Both the position numbers and the translations under genes were made by a program. The notes beneath the pieces were generated by a model, which searched no databases, was not told where the DNA came from, and saw only the letters and a list, made by a program, of their open reading frames with translations. DNA of 64,000 nt. Origin: Taenia hydatigena (Eukaryota > Platyhelminthes > Cestoda > Cyclophyllidea > Taeniidae). The DNA lies in the NCBI GenBank assembly GCA_036345935.2, contig JADWOT020000004.1:16237423-16301422 (forward strand), given 5' to 3'. Of this stretch, positions 26,401-37,086 are shown piece after piece. Position 1 is the stretch's first letter, and every line of letters starts with the position of its first letter.

Positions 26401-29400
26401 GGTAGAACTTCCGCACGGTTCCTACATAATCAAAACCGTGACTACATGCTACACTTCATTGCTGATTACTACTTTTTTTCAGATCAACTTGGGCGAGATT
26501 AACTTGACTCCAGACCAATTGGAAGCATGTCCCAACGGGGTCTTTTGCATTTGGCGTTTTTATAACTTCGAAGCCCAATCGACCGACATTGTTCGTGGTA
26601 GACGATCCAACTTCAACCTCACCGTCCAGTACCCTGTCATTATGGACGAGTTATTTTGGACTTACCTTCATGAGGTAAGGTGGTCGGGTATGGGACCCAG
26701 TAATTAGACATACTATTTAAATAATAAATAAAGTGGAGTACTGTGAGCCCTAATAGGTTTAAGCAGCTCGAATAGACAAGATTAAATTAGACCCGTCCTA
26801 AAACCTCTTGGGCTATTTAAAAGTTATGCTCATTAGTAGAAACCGGTAGCCTCAATCCAACTGACCATCTTTTGCAGCGAAGATTGCCTAAATATATTTA
26901 TTTAAGCCAAGAGAGATCAATAGCTACTGCTTTTTATACTTTAAGACTTTGCTTAATGTTTTACTGCTCTACAGAAACACTGCAGCATGGAACTTCACAA
27001 GGTCTTGCCAGACTTGTCATCACAAGAAATTGGCGAGTTTGAGTTGGATCTGCAGTATCTCCTTCGACCGGAGTTATATGCATGTAAGAACAACCTAGAG
27101 ATCGAAATTAAGGTTCCTCTTCCGTATCACGAGGTATAAAAGTAGTAGTAGAGCCCCTAGACCTTCCTTAAGACGAAAGAGGGCATGATAATCAGGCAAA
27201 ATGTTTATTTCCGACCTACAGAAGAAATTGAAGTTACTGGTATGGCCCACAGACCAGACTAGTCAGGTGAAAGTAAAATGGCGGAGCCTTTAAGTGACCC
27301 GTTACTCAAAACTGAGAGTTGAACTAATAACGCATTACAAGAGCACGAGTATTCTCCCAACAAGGAATTGTCAATCGTTGAACTGATAGCATACAAGTGC
27401 CCTACCAGCGCTGCACATATGTGGAGCTGTGTCATGCATGGGAAACAAAAGCAATGAATAAGATTAGGACAGAAGAACAAACTTGGTGATAATTTACTTC
27501 ACTGCAAAAAGAGATTGCACAAACTCTGGTAGTATGCTTTCTTCTGGGACTCTACTAGTGAACAGGTAAGGATTCGGCATCAACACCATTAACTCACCCA
27601 GTGGTAAGGACGCGAAGAACTCTGAATGACCCCAATGATTACTTGCAAGCACTAACGGCCCGACGGACTAACAAATCACAGGGAATGCCAGTCTCGTTGG
27701 GTGGAAAATGAGGAGGGAAGATTGAAAATATACTCCAAGGGATGGTTCCATTCATTGCGGTGAAAATGTGCACCTTACATCGAGTAAGAGATGGCGGAAG
27801 GCTTTCTGAGCAAGAGTAAGCAGTCAAACAGCAAGGCAACAACTTGGAGTAGGAATAATAAGTATCCAGAGGGAGAATTGCCACCTCGACTGGCGCAGCT
27901 CACGTAGACGGTATGGGAGCTACAGGTTGCTTCCTCAACTGCATAAAAGCCGAACTTGTTAAGTGGACAGGCGAAAAAGGCGCCGAAAGACAGCGAACAA
28001 TGTCAAATTGGAAGGGAAAGTAAAAGAATGAAGGACAGGTGAACGCTTCTTGGGACATTCCCATTTCTTCTGGTGAAATATTACAATGACAATATTTAAA
28101 TTGACAGATGGCTTCATATGATCTTTGGTTACACGATATGAGCCCGCCATGAAGTTTGAGAACTCAGATGAGTGCTTATAATAAGAGGGGTCCGAGGCGG
28201 ACACAATATTAGTGACTCAGCACTTGTCAAGAGCGTAAAGCGTCCAAAATAATTTCAAATGCTGTTTGCGCCAACAACCATTCAAATGACAAACGACCAA
28301 TAAGGAATAGTAACGAAATCGCATTGAGTTGTAGTAGAGATGACTGAGAGCGTTAGTGCAAATAAATAATCCTTGGGACAGTCCCAACCCCCATAATAGA
28401 AAAAAGTAGTTAAACAGTGGCGATTTTGATCAGATCGACTCGTAAAAAACACAACGAAGTGCAGGAAACATGCAGTGTAAAATCTTCTGGAACTCCCACC
28501 CCTGCTTGATCCAGCGTCAATGCTAGTAGGCAGGATAGGGCAAGCAGTTTCAATGCTTCTTTTCACTTGATACATTTTAGCAACTAACGTAGGTAGCACG
28601 GCACGGCATTCAGTTCAAGTGAGCAGAGTGGGTCGATTTCGCGCCTCAAAAAAGTGTCGAGAAGTTGAGGGAGAGCAGCAGGAAAAACAACGTAGTGTTG
28701 GGCAAGTCGTCTACTGGATGGGATTTCGTGCTCCTATTGAATACTCTCTTCGGTGAGTTGAGATCTAACCGAACCGATGAGTTGCATTCCCGCTTGCTTA
28801 TTGACAAAATGCGTCGAGGACTAGATGACGAAACCCCTTTCGTGAAGATACGCTTAAGTTCCTGTATAAATGTACCAAAATTTCCAGTAGCTATTTATTC
28901 AACTAGACATGTCGAGATACCGTCTGGTAGATATTTTAACATCAGAAAACCAGACCCCATTATGAGCAGACCCAACTGCTATTGGCAAACTTCGCATAGA
29001 GCGCCGCGCTTAAGTTCACCTTCCTATGCACTTAAACCACGCCATGTAAAATTAGCATTTAGTAATTTTAAGCAAAATAATTAAAATAATATAGCCCAAA
29101 AACCTATTTTAAACAATTTTTTACCCGTGCGAGTTTGCGTTAAAGTCCGTTTAGTTGTCCGTGGTACCAAAGCATCTCCAGACTTCCCTGAAGACGAGAA
29201 AAGGCTCAATGCTCTTGCAGAACATGTATTGTCGATGCAAAGACAAATTGAGAACTGCTGACATGGATCTGTTACCCTGCCGCTTAAATGGAATCACAAC
29301 CACGGATCCTTAAGAAGAGCTGAGCAGATTATCAAGGCATTGCCAATCCTCCCTTTTCTCTTGACCGTCAGTCCCACTACCCCCCTGGCCAAGAAGGTAT

Positions 29401-31056
29401 TAGACTGCAACGTCACTGCTCCTCTCAGCCACTCAACTGGGTCTGAAATCCCACCCTATCTTAGGGGCTATTGGCGTGATGAGAATGTACAAAACATCAC
29501 GCACGTCTACTGCTAGTCCTAAGAATACTGGTCGGAGAACGTAGTCGTTTAACAAAGAGTGGATTTTAATTGCTTCTTGAGGGTAACGGAAACAGCACTG
29601 TAAAGAACTTTAGCGGATAAATCACGGTTGGTATCGTTTCTACTTTTATTAGCCTCTCTGCAGAACATGGAATCGGAGTAGTTGTTAAAAGTCGACCTCA
29701 TTTTCAAGCATTCTGCTAAGGATCATTACAGCTTCTCCCATCCGTAGTTCAAATCCGTTGAGATTTAATATTTAGGGATAGAATAAGTTGCTTTCCACTG
29801 CCACCCATGCAGCGTCGAGGGCCTTCCAGAGGGGCTGAGGGGCTATCGCCATGGTCTGCGGACATGGCTGGTAGAACTTTCAGAACCGAGCATTTTCTCT
29901 TCGAACCATAAATAAAGGCATTGTAATTCCGAATTATACGTTTTCTGGCTCTAAACTATGTACATTCCCAAGCTCCAGACGCATTGATAAGGCTTCCACT
30001 CACGTAACATTTTCAATCTAAATTCATCAAATACAAAATTAACCAGAAGTGCTCTGATCTGACCCAGAAAGAATTAATACAAATTAGGACTTGCTTCTCG
30101 ACATAGCGGAATCATTCCTTAATCACTAATACTGCATCCTTTTCTCTGATCGTAGACGTTATCTTAAACGACACCGGAGGAGAAGCAGACGGAAAGATTT
30201 GGACGAAGCCTCCAGTAGGGAGTCAACACAAAGGAGAAAGAGACAACTGTCGATAGGATTAAGTGTGGAGAAATTTGCACCTCAAGTGGATTTCTGTTTC
30301 GCCTACACCTTCTGGAGATGCCCGGAGTACGTGTCCAGTGTATACAAGGCGCCAGCGACTGACATCAGACTGATCACTCTCAAGACTTCACCTCAGCTGG
30401 ATAGGTGAGCGTCCTTAATGGGCGTTCCCAACTATTGCGTCCAAAGATCCTCAGACGTCACTTGCACCATACAATGTTTCGTAAAGAACAACTCACCGAT
30501 TCGAATCTCCTTGTCTAGATACCTGCAATCGTCCAGCCTCGCGGTGCTCCTTATTGAGGGGAAGTCGGGTTCGTGTCTTGGAGTGGCCGAGGTACCACTT
30601 CTTGGATTGGCAGAAATTGGTGGATCAGTCAATGGAACTTTTCAAGTTCATCATCAGCCTTCCAAGTCGCCGAAAATTCCACCTATAGGCGTCACTATGC
30701 AATGGAATTCTGTGACCACTGCAGATACCAGAGTAAGACATCTAACCAGGTTTAATAGGGCATATCAATCACTCAGTAACTCATAGGAGAGCAAACTAAA
30801 GTGTTTCCTGCATTTGACGCACCGCAATCATTCTAAGACTTCGCTGCACAAGATTTACACCGCCTCATTGCATTTACGCCGAAAACATTTTGATCGTCCT
30901 GGTGAGAAGATAGATGCCCCTACCGGACATGCGTTATCACACTTCAGTACTATGCCCATGTTGAATTGCACGTGCGACGGAAAAAAGATGACACCAAACT
31001 TGGACCGTTCCTGTAAACTCACGAACCGACTTCCTCGTACGCGTCAGACCAACTGA
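20491..31056 (+). CDS. RPGRIP1L-like ciliary transition-zone protein (coiled coil + C2 domains), spliced
   Basis: Scaffold of the ciliary transition zone, related to vertebrate RPGRIP1L (nephrocystin-8). Exons joined in consistent phase: 20491-20618, 20654-20759, 20936-21012, 21258-21392, 21440-21629, 23303-23376, 24244-24478, 25030-25156, 25569-25777, 26348-26401, 26483-26674 and 26975-27133 (562 codons), then 30156-30404, 30447-30732 and 30787 onward. The N-terminus has the family motif KWTRDELEDAYLRLYDES; coiled coil follows to about residue 425. The first C2 domain covers GENLFE and FYNFEAQSTDIVRGRRSNFN. The second C2 domain ends in RYLQSSSLAVLLIEGKSG, matching the RYLKSESLSFYVFDD region of vertebrate RPGRIP1L. 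The start is the first Met before the conserved motif. The phases at 27133 (0) and 30156 (2) do not match, so at least one exon in the 3-kb gap was missed. The C-terminal RPGR-interacting domain was not identified. The last exon either splices at 30901 or runs to a stop at 31056. Confidence 0.8.
22330..22700 (+). repeat. Diverged dispersed repeat, copy B, in an RPGRIP1L intron
   Basis: Plus-strand partner of the element at 12,690-13,095. Shared blocks include CTCTAATTGCTGCAG and TGGGAAGCCCA in the same order and spacing. It sits in the 1.7-kb intron between 21629 and 23303. The open frames of 75-123 codons here overlap it and lack family resemblance, so they are not called as genes. Confidence 0.5.
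23475..23600 (+). repeat. Dispersed ~190-bp family, diverged copy
   Basis: Begins with CTGAAGACGAAAGAGGACAT, then GGAGGCTAGTCCACTTGGCGAAGG and CAAAACCG...AAACAAACGTATTAC. It has the same block order as the copies near 700, 27,160 and 56,055. Located in the RPGRIP1L intron directly after exon 23303-23376. Confidence 0.55.
27160..27345 (+). repeat. Dispersed ~190-bp family, fuller copy
   Basis: Starts with TTCCTTAAGACGAAAGAGGGC, continues through AATCAGGCAAAATG and CTGGTATGGCCCACAGACCAG, and ends with AACTAATAACGCATTACAAG. This copy shows that the left and right blocks seen separately elsewhere belong to one unit. It lies just after exon 26975-27133. Confidence 0.55.
27346..30155. other. Large gap within the RPGRIP1L-like gene
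   Basis: About 2.8 kb between the two C2-domain blocks. It should contain at least one short exon converting phase 0 to phase 2, but I could not identify it. Minus-strand frames at 27,639-28,599 and a plus frame at 28,665-29,084 have no recognisable domain. A fragment with CTTCCCTGAAGACGAGAAAAGG at about 29,183 resembles the left block of the 190-bp repeat. Confidence 0.4.
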
Positions 31057-32222
31057 GCTCGAGCACTACCTAATCGGAGTTCCCATTAGTCGTCTAAAGG
31101 GGTGTTACTGACTGCCACGAGGCAATCTTTTACACCGAAGGAGGCGTTTCCCTCAGTAGTAATGCGATAGACTTGTAAACAAGCGAACTCTTACACTACT
31201 ATCCTGGACGTGCTGCCATCTAACGTCCGATCCCAATATTATTGGAACTATGCATTCACAAAGCCTCAGTTTAGCTAGGCTACAAAGTTAATCGATGAAA
31301 ACAAAGTGTTAGGACGATCTCCCTGAGCTAACTTTGGCAAATGGTATACTGAACATAAGAAACGAAGGGCGTAGCTGTCAACACAACTTACCATCCATGA
31401 TATCACCTTGTAGAGAGCCTCCGAACGGAAACACGTGGAGAAGCGAGTAGCTACAGAGGCTACCGCGACACCATGACGCACCACCAACGCGAATGCCCAG
31501 AAATAAATGTTCCAACAGCTCAAGGACCACCAGAAATCCTCACCTTGCACTTGGGATACGCCGTGAGCACAAACCGTCGAGGCCCCACATTTGGCTTCAC
31601 CGGAAGTACTTCATGCACAACTACTCAAAAATTACCACAATTTTAGAGGTCATCAGTGAGGATGCCCCGCGAGAGATCACCAACTGATATACCCCTAAAT
31701 CCCCTTTTTCCACATCTTCAAAAGAAGACAATGACGAAGATGATTACAATGTGATTGAAGACCTAGAGGAATACTCGAAAAAGTAAACTCAACCAAATTA
31801 ACCATGCGACAAAACACTGTAAATTTTTGTAACAAATACATCTGTCCACTTTGTAAATGAAGCCTTTCATTCGTGAAAAGAAATAACCAATTAACCAACA
31901 AAATTGCGCTTGCAAGCGCAACTTCGACAACCGACATACTCCAGTGAACAAATAACACGGAGGATAAATAAATTGTGAAGACGCCGTAAACTTTAAGACT
32001 CTTTACGTCGCAAAGTTCTACAGCTCCTATTAGCTTAAGTAACAAAAGCAATCAAGTGTACCACACTTGTAAGAAAGTCCCTTAAACTTTTCCCAAGAAC
32101 TAGGGAAAAAAGTAGAGCACAATGCAGTAGTAATGCAACAATTAACCACGAAACCCAGCTGATCCATAGCCATTCCATAATAATGATAAATAGCCAGCTC
32201 GGAACAAACCATGTACAAGTTA
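31057..32222. other. 3' region of the RPGRIP1L-like gene, unresolved
   Basis: This may hold further RPGRIP1L exons. An open stretch at about 31,493-31,687 and an acidic frame ending in EDLEEYSKK with a TAA at about 31,780 are candidates, but I could not join them in phase. AATAAA at 31,967-31,972 is a plausible plus-strand poly(A) signal. The gene faces RPL17 tail to tail. Confidence 0.35.
31967..31972 (+). terminator. Candidate poly(A) signal (AATAAA)
   Basis: AATAAA on the plus strand after the last RPGRIP1L-like coding segments and before the convergent RPL17 gene. Assignment to that transcript is by position only. Confidence 0.35.
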
Positions 32223-32228
32223 TTTATT
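32223..32228 (-). terminator. Poly(A) signal of RPL17
   Basis: AATAAA read on the minus strand, about 12 bases after the RPL17 stop codon, implying a very short 3' UTR as is common for ribosomal-protein genes. Confidence 0.6.
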
Positions 32229-32239
32229 GCCCGCCAGTT

Positions 32240-32847
32240 TTAGAAATCATCAGCCTTCATAGCCTGACGCTTAAGCTTCTTCTTTGACTCCTTTTTCGCT
32301 GGTTGAGCTGCAGTGGCAGCTACTTTGGGAACAACATCTTCTCTGGTGGCTAGGATCACTTCAACGTGGCAGGGGTAGGACATGTAGGGATTGATCCTAC
32401 CGTGGGCACGGTACGTGCGACGACGCATAGAAGGAGCGGGATTAGCCTAAACTCCAGTTATGTGAGAAATAACAGTACCTGGATGTGCTTGATGTACAAT
32501 CGGCTAGCCTCACCGCCCTTAATATCCTTATTCACTCCATTGCTGAAGGCATTGTGGAGAAGGTGCAAAATCATTTCGGCAGACTTCTTAGGCCAACGAC
32601 CCTGTACGACGCCCCAGACCTTTGCTTGAGCGTGTCGACCAACACTGCCATTGAAGCGACGAAATGGCACAATCTCCTTTTTGGCAATGACATTCTTCAG
32701 GTAGGCCTGAGCTCGCGATAGGGTCATACCCTTGATGGCTTGACAAACTTCATGGGTGTTCTTGAAGTGCACACGCCAGTAAGAGCCACGAGCTTTGCAG
32801 GTACGGGATTCATCCTCAGTCTTGGGCTCCCACGAATACTTACCCAT
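32240..32847 (-). CDS. RPL17: 60S ribosomal protein L17 (uL22)
   Basis: Structural protein of the large ribosomal subunit, at the peptide exit tunnel. There are two coding exons: 32847-32479 (123 codons) and 32446-32240 (68 codons plus stop), giving 191 aa against about 184 in mammals. The 32-bp intron (GTACTG...TTAG) falls between IKHIQ and ANPAPS in phase 0. Conserved blocks: RVHFKNT (25-31), AIKGM (37-41), [17 protein letters not shown] (60-76), [10 protein letters not shown] (82-91), then [16 protein letters not shown] just inside exon 2. The lysine-rich tail is normal for the family. The start at 32847 is chosen because MGKYSWEP aligns with the family start MVRYSLDP; the open frame extends upstream but without homology. 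Identification is secure. Confidence 0.96.
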
Positions 32848-33229
32848 TTCACAACACGCAGCACTCAAGAAACGCTCCCGCTGAGATAAACGAGTGACTA
32901 TAACAACCAAATATTACAACAAAAAAGATTAGCTTTCTTGCTTAACAAAAGTCAAACATAAAATAAAAGATTCTAAATTTAGCAAGATTGCAAGATTTAG
33001 GCACGAACACTTGCACAATACATCATGACCACTTTAAGCATAAGATATCCAGTATATATGTTTTAGGATGGTCTTGAGACGCCACATTAGTACAAAATAT
33101 TGTTTTTGAATGTGCAAAAATTTATACATCTTTTGAATTTGTCTGAGTTTGTTTAAAATAGTACACGGAATACATTAAAATGCAATGCGCATTCATCATT
33201 GATATTCTTTTGATAATTCGGCCGTAAGG
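32848..33229. other. RPL17 upstream region
   Basis: Should contain the RPL17 promoter on the minus strand. No TATA box is obvious. The sequence is AT-rich with several short A/T runs and no open frame of note. Confidence 0.4.
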
Positions 33230-33945
33230 ACGGCCGTTGTAGCGATCTAAAGCTTCTTGGAGGCACAATACTAAAAAAAGGATGCACGTTTACACATGCA
33301 GCAAGCAGAGAGAAGACACCGCTGGCGTGACGCGGAGGCCAACCCACCCGGCTAGGGTAATATGGCTGTGGTACCTTGTTTGTTAGAATACTGGTTTTGG
33401 TCAAGGTCACAAAGGTGGCTGTGTAGTGCTTTGTTTGTTTGTGCTGCCGGTTTTTGGTCAGGGTCACAGGGGTGGCCATCTTGCCCTAGCTGCGTAGGCT
33501 GGCCTCCAAGCCATGCCAGCAGCTTAATTCCCTCTGTCCGTCGAATATATATATATTCCACCCTAGTATCCTGCCTTCTATTGTCTTCGAGGGCAATACG
33601 GCCACCCCTGTGACCTTGACCGAAACCGGTAGTTCCAACAAACAAAGTACTACACAATGCACTGCCGAGAGGGATCAGTGACGCTGGTGTCAAGCATCGC
33701 CTCAATCGCATCGAATGTCGGCGACTGGCATGGTTAGCTCGTGGGTGCTTCTTGCAATGTAGTACTTTGCTTGTTTGCATTACCGGTTTTTGGTCAGGGT
33801 CACAGGGGTGGCCATCTTGCTCTAGCTGCGTAGGCTGGCATCCAGGCCATGCCAGCAGCTTATTTTCCTCTGTCAGTTGAACATATATATTCTACCCCGG
33901 CTTTCTGCCTTATTTTGCCTTCGAGAGAGCCTTTGGGTTCTATAT
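33230..33945. repeat. Cluster of inverted and direct copies of the ~190-bp repeat
   Basis: At least four units or part-units in alternating orientation. Copies at about 33,461-33,600 and 33,779-33,935 read in the same direction (GGTTTTTGGTCAGGGTCACA, GTAGGCTGGC, GCCATGCCAGCAGCTTA, then TATATAT and TTCGAG). Segments at about 33,300-33,400 and 33,590-33,660 read the other way (GAGGGCAATACGGCCACCCC then CAAACAAAGTACTACAC). Neighbouring opposite units make the region partly palindromic. No coding capacity for a transposase or reverse transcriptase was seen, so these are non-autonomous elements or isolated terminal repeats. Confidence 0.7.
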
Positions 33946-34774
33946 CAACTTATCTAACATCTCGTTTGCCGGTTTTAGCCTTGATACTCAGTATTGTACC
34001 TGCTATAATTTTTTGACGAGATGTAAAATAAGGGGTTCTTTTTACTATTTGGTATCTTGCTGCCTCCCGTAAATTCTATAAGCTTTTACCTATTTTTATA
34101 ACTTCGCGAAACAAAATTTTGTGGGGTCTTTAATAAATCCACCTCAATATCTTCAAGATAGTTTAAATGCAGTTTTGGAACGAAACTCATGAATGGTCAG
34201 TTTGTCACTTGTGCAGGTACTGCGCTCGGTTTGGCTGATTGTGGTCGTTTGTTATGGTACGTGTGTGTGCTCAATATCGGTTCCCAACTGTGAAGTTAGT
34301 AGTCAATTCCCCTTAGTAATTTTTCGAACCCGGATTATGTATTACGTGTCATTTTAATGCTAAATTGGTTTGTCAGGCTAGGCTTTTTTGCAACTGACAA
34401 AGCCCTAGACTTAATTTGGATAGACGTTTTGCCATGGCAATTACTGAAACGACTTAGCTTGTTCGTTGGATATAGTCGACTTGGTTAATGGATAAGTCCA
34501 GTCGTTTTGGTTGGATCCACACTTGTAACTAGATAATCGAGCAATCCATGGCACTAGTGTAAAATCGTATTTATGCAATTCTATTTCGAACATCACGTTC
34601 GCCGTACTGCTACTCCGTGATGTTATTTTTAGGAGGGCTCAAGCTCAAGTATTAGTACTACAAACGTAGTAAATTACCATAACATTGACTCATAAGGTTT
34701 AGGCAAGGGACAACTATGGTTCTTTGCATTCTTTCAGGTATTCCATTTATCAAATTACTGGGTGCACCCCTAGC
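33946..34774. other. Intergenic DNA upstream of PCNP homologue
   Basis: AT-rich without coding potential. CTTTCAG at 34,731-34,737 is a good 3' splice site, so the PCNP transcript may have a 5' UTR exon upstream or receive a spliced leader there. Confidence 0.4.
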
Positions 34775-35377
34775 ATGAATAAAAGCGAATCCTTCGAAAA
34801 GGTAGTTCCCCTTAGCTTAAAGCGGAAGCACTCCGAACCCGAACCAAAGGTCCACGATTGCTCCGCTCCCCTCTCGTCCATTCCCGTTCCTCCCAGTGTC
34901 CCAAAAAAAACCAAGCCATGTCTTCCCACAAAGAGGATCTGTCTCAGTCTACCCAACAAGGTTTGTTTATGAGCCCTCATTTTCTGATGATTTCGTCATG
35001 CAGTCCCTGTCGGATAGTACCAAGAAAGAGACTTTGAAACTTCAACCAGTAAGTGGTGATGTCGCCAAAGTCTTTGGCCAGGACGAGGAGGTAGGTACTA
35101 ATTGATTCCATCCGCTCACGAACAAGCAAATTTTTGTAGAGTGAGGAGGAGGAGATGCCCATGGAAGCCCGCATTCGCATGCGAAATAAGGGACGGTAAG
35201 CGATGAGCCGTCTTTTTTACACCGATTTTCAGGGAGACGCCAACCTCCTCCGGTCCCAACTCCTTCGGGAAGAGTCGTTACGGATTCATTGATCGACGAG
35301 CTCTTCTGAATAAACAACTGGAGGCTCTGAACGAGCAGGTTTCCGGGGATAATGAGGACAGATGTGGGAATCGATGA
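34775..35377 (+). CDS. PCNP-like PEST-containing nuclear protein
   Basis: Homologue of PEST proteolytic signal-containing nuclear protein (PCNP), a small nuclear protein linked in mammals to ubiquitination and cell proliferation. Exons: 34775-34960, 35004-35090, 35140-35195 and 35233-35377. The introns are 43, 49 and 37 bp, all GT...AG. The spliced product is 157 aa; human PCNP is 178. The N-terminal half is basic/proline-rich (LKRKHSEPEPK, VPKKTKP). The family signature starts at about residue 95: EEMPMEARIRMRNKGR, then ETPTSSGPNSFGKSRYGF, against EEMPPEAKMRMKNIGR and DTPTSAGPNSFNKGKHGF in the vertebrate protein. The start is the first Met in frame; a second start upstream cannot be excluded because an acceptor-like CTTTCAG precedes it. 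Confidence 0.9.
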
Positions 35378-37086
35378 TCGTTCCCTTTATAATCCTATAT
35401 TTGTAATAATGCCATCCACTGTCTATCTTCTGATTTTTCAATTTAGAATATCCCTGAATTCTACTATAGATGCCTAGCGGTGATATTTATGAGCGTTTTA
35501 TATGACAAGTTGTCAATGCATAAGTTCTGTGTCACTAAAGACCAATTTTGGCTTGTTATTTGCCTTCTGAAAGCATTGTTGAGGAACAAACTACGTTTGA
35601 TTTTCCACCTATATTGCGTCATTAGATTTTAATTATGCCCGGTCATCTTCTAGGAAGATGTTAATAAAACTTGACTGGTTGCACTCTTCTGATGTACTGG
35701 TTAATCGAAGTCAAATCTGTGACAAAGTTGACTTGTTTTTGAGTAAGCGGCAGAAAGCTGTCCAATATGTAACTTTAGGTCGAGGTGCTTTGAGTCGGAG
35801 GGGTGCCTCTAGATGGTCAATTTGACTAGTCTTTGGGGTAGTGGGGTAGGCTTTCTCTCTACCAGTCAATTTGTCACGCAGGGACTGTTCAGCGTCTTCC
35901 CTGGTAAGGTTTGATTGTGTCCCCCCTGCTACGTATTCACGTCATGCCCAGTGGCACTCCTTTTCTGTTGAGATTCTTAAAATCAAACAAGATGAACCGA
36001 TAGGTTTTAGTCGGGTCATGGACTAGTTAAGGAGTGGATGTTGACGCTCAAAAGCCAATTTTGGGTCGAATAACTCGTGAGAAGAGCGTAAATTGTCTAC
36101 GACTTCTCCCATTTTTGAGATCTAGGTCCCGAAAAGGGTGCAGATTTCGTGTTGGTGTCACAGGATTGCGGTGGGTACCTGCAGATCCCCGATCCAACCG
36201 AATAGTTGATGAGTTTTACAATTAACTGAGGGACAATCAGGTTAGATTATCCGGTTACTTCACTAGTCTGCCCTGCAAAATACTCTTTTTACAGCTATTG
36301 AATTTCCATTGAGTTCAAGGTGATTTGGCGGATGTGTTGCACGCAGTTTGCTTTCAGCGGTAAGGCGTAACAACTAGGTGTTTGGGTGATTTTTTTGCAT
36401 CTGGCTCAAGTCCTAGTAAGTTCACACGTATACTAAGCTATTTTACACGATTAATATATGCTGGAAACAAAAGTACTTTCACCTCATTAGGTGTGGCGAG
36501 GTAAGTCAGTGTCTTTAACCAATGTAGGGGCAATTAGATCTAAGGAACAAGCCAGCTATGACTCCTCAATGACAGGAGTCAAGTTCCCCTCAGTGGTTGA
36601 CAGATGCCCGGATCGAAATTGTAGCAAGTTCATCTGCGTCATTCGTTCATGCGCTGTTTCTTGTTTCAATATTTTCTTATGAAGTCGTTGTTCTCAATCG
36701 AGGTACCCGTATTTTCCAATTGACTTAGTGATGGCGAAAAAGCTGGCTGTGCTCAAGTGACGATCAAAAATTCAAATCCTCATCGATGCGCTGATGCTAA
36801 AATTCAAAATTACAGCTGCAAATCAGAGTCTCGGTAAGTTCCCACTATTCACTATCCGCTTGGCATTTCGAGCTTCGGGTTCTTTTTTTTGTTTTCAACA
36901 GTATTTGAAATTCCTGTGGAGCATAAGCAGTCAGAGGTCAGAGGACGCTAGCCAACTAAGACATTTGACGGTCCACGTACGTAAATCCAAATTGTAGTGA
37001 GTCAACAGGGGATTCCACCTTCTTACTCTTCACCTTTCACACAAGCCACATAAGCAAATAGGTTTTGCAGTCTACTTCATTCTCCC
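35378..37086. other. Intergenic DNA, no gene seen
   Basis: AT-rich sequence between PCNP and the secreted-protein gene. Short frames at 36,034-36,225 and 36,491-36,682 are unlike known families. No repeat relationship with the rest of the window was noticed. Confidence 0.45.

Noticed and set aside
27639..28599. Three adjacent minus-strand frames of 81-105 codons inside the RPGRIP1L gap
   Set aside because: No recognised domain and no convincing joins. They lie in an intronic region with repeats.
34321..34360. tRNA-like T-arm string (TTCGAACCCGG)
   Set aside because: No matching acceptor stem, D arm or anticodon arm nearby. The other GTTCGAA/GTTCAAA strings in the window also lack a cloverleaf.
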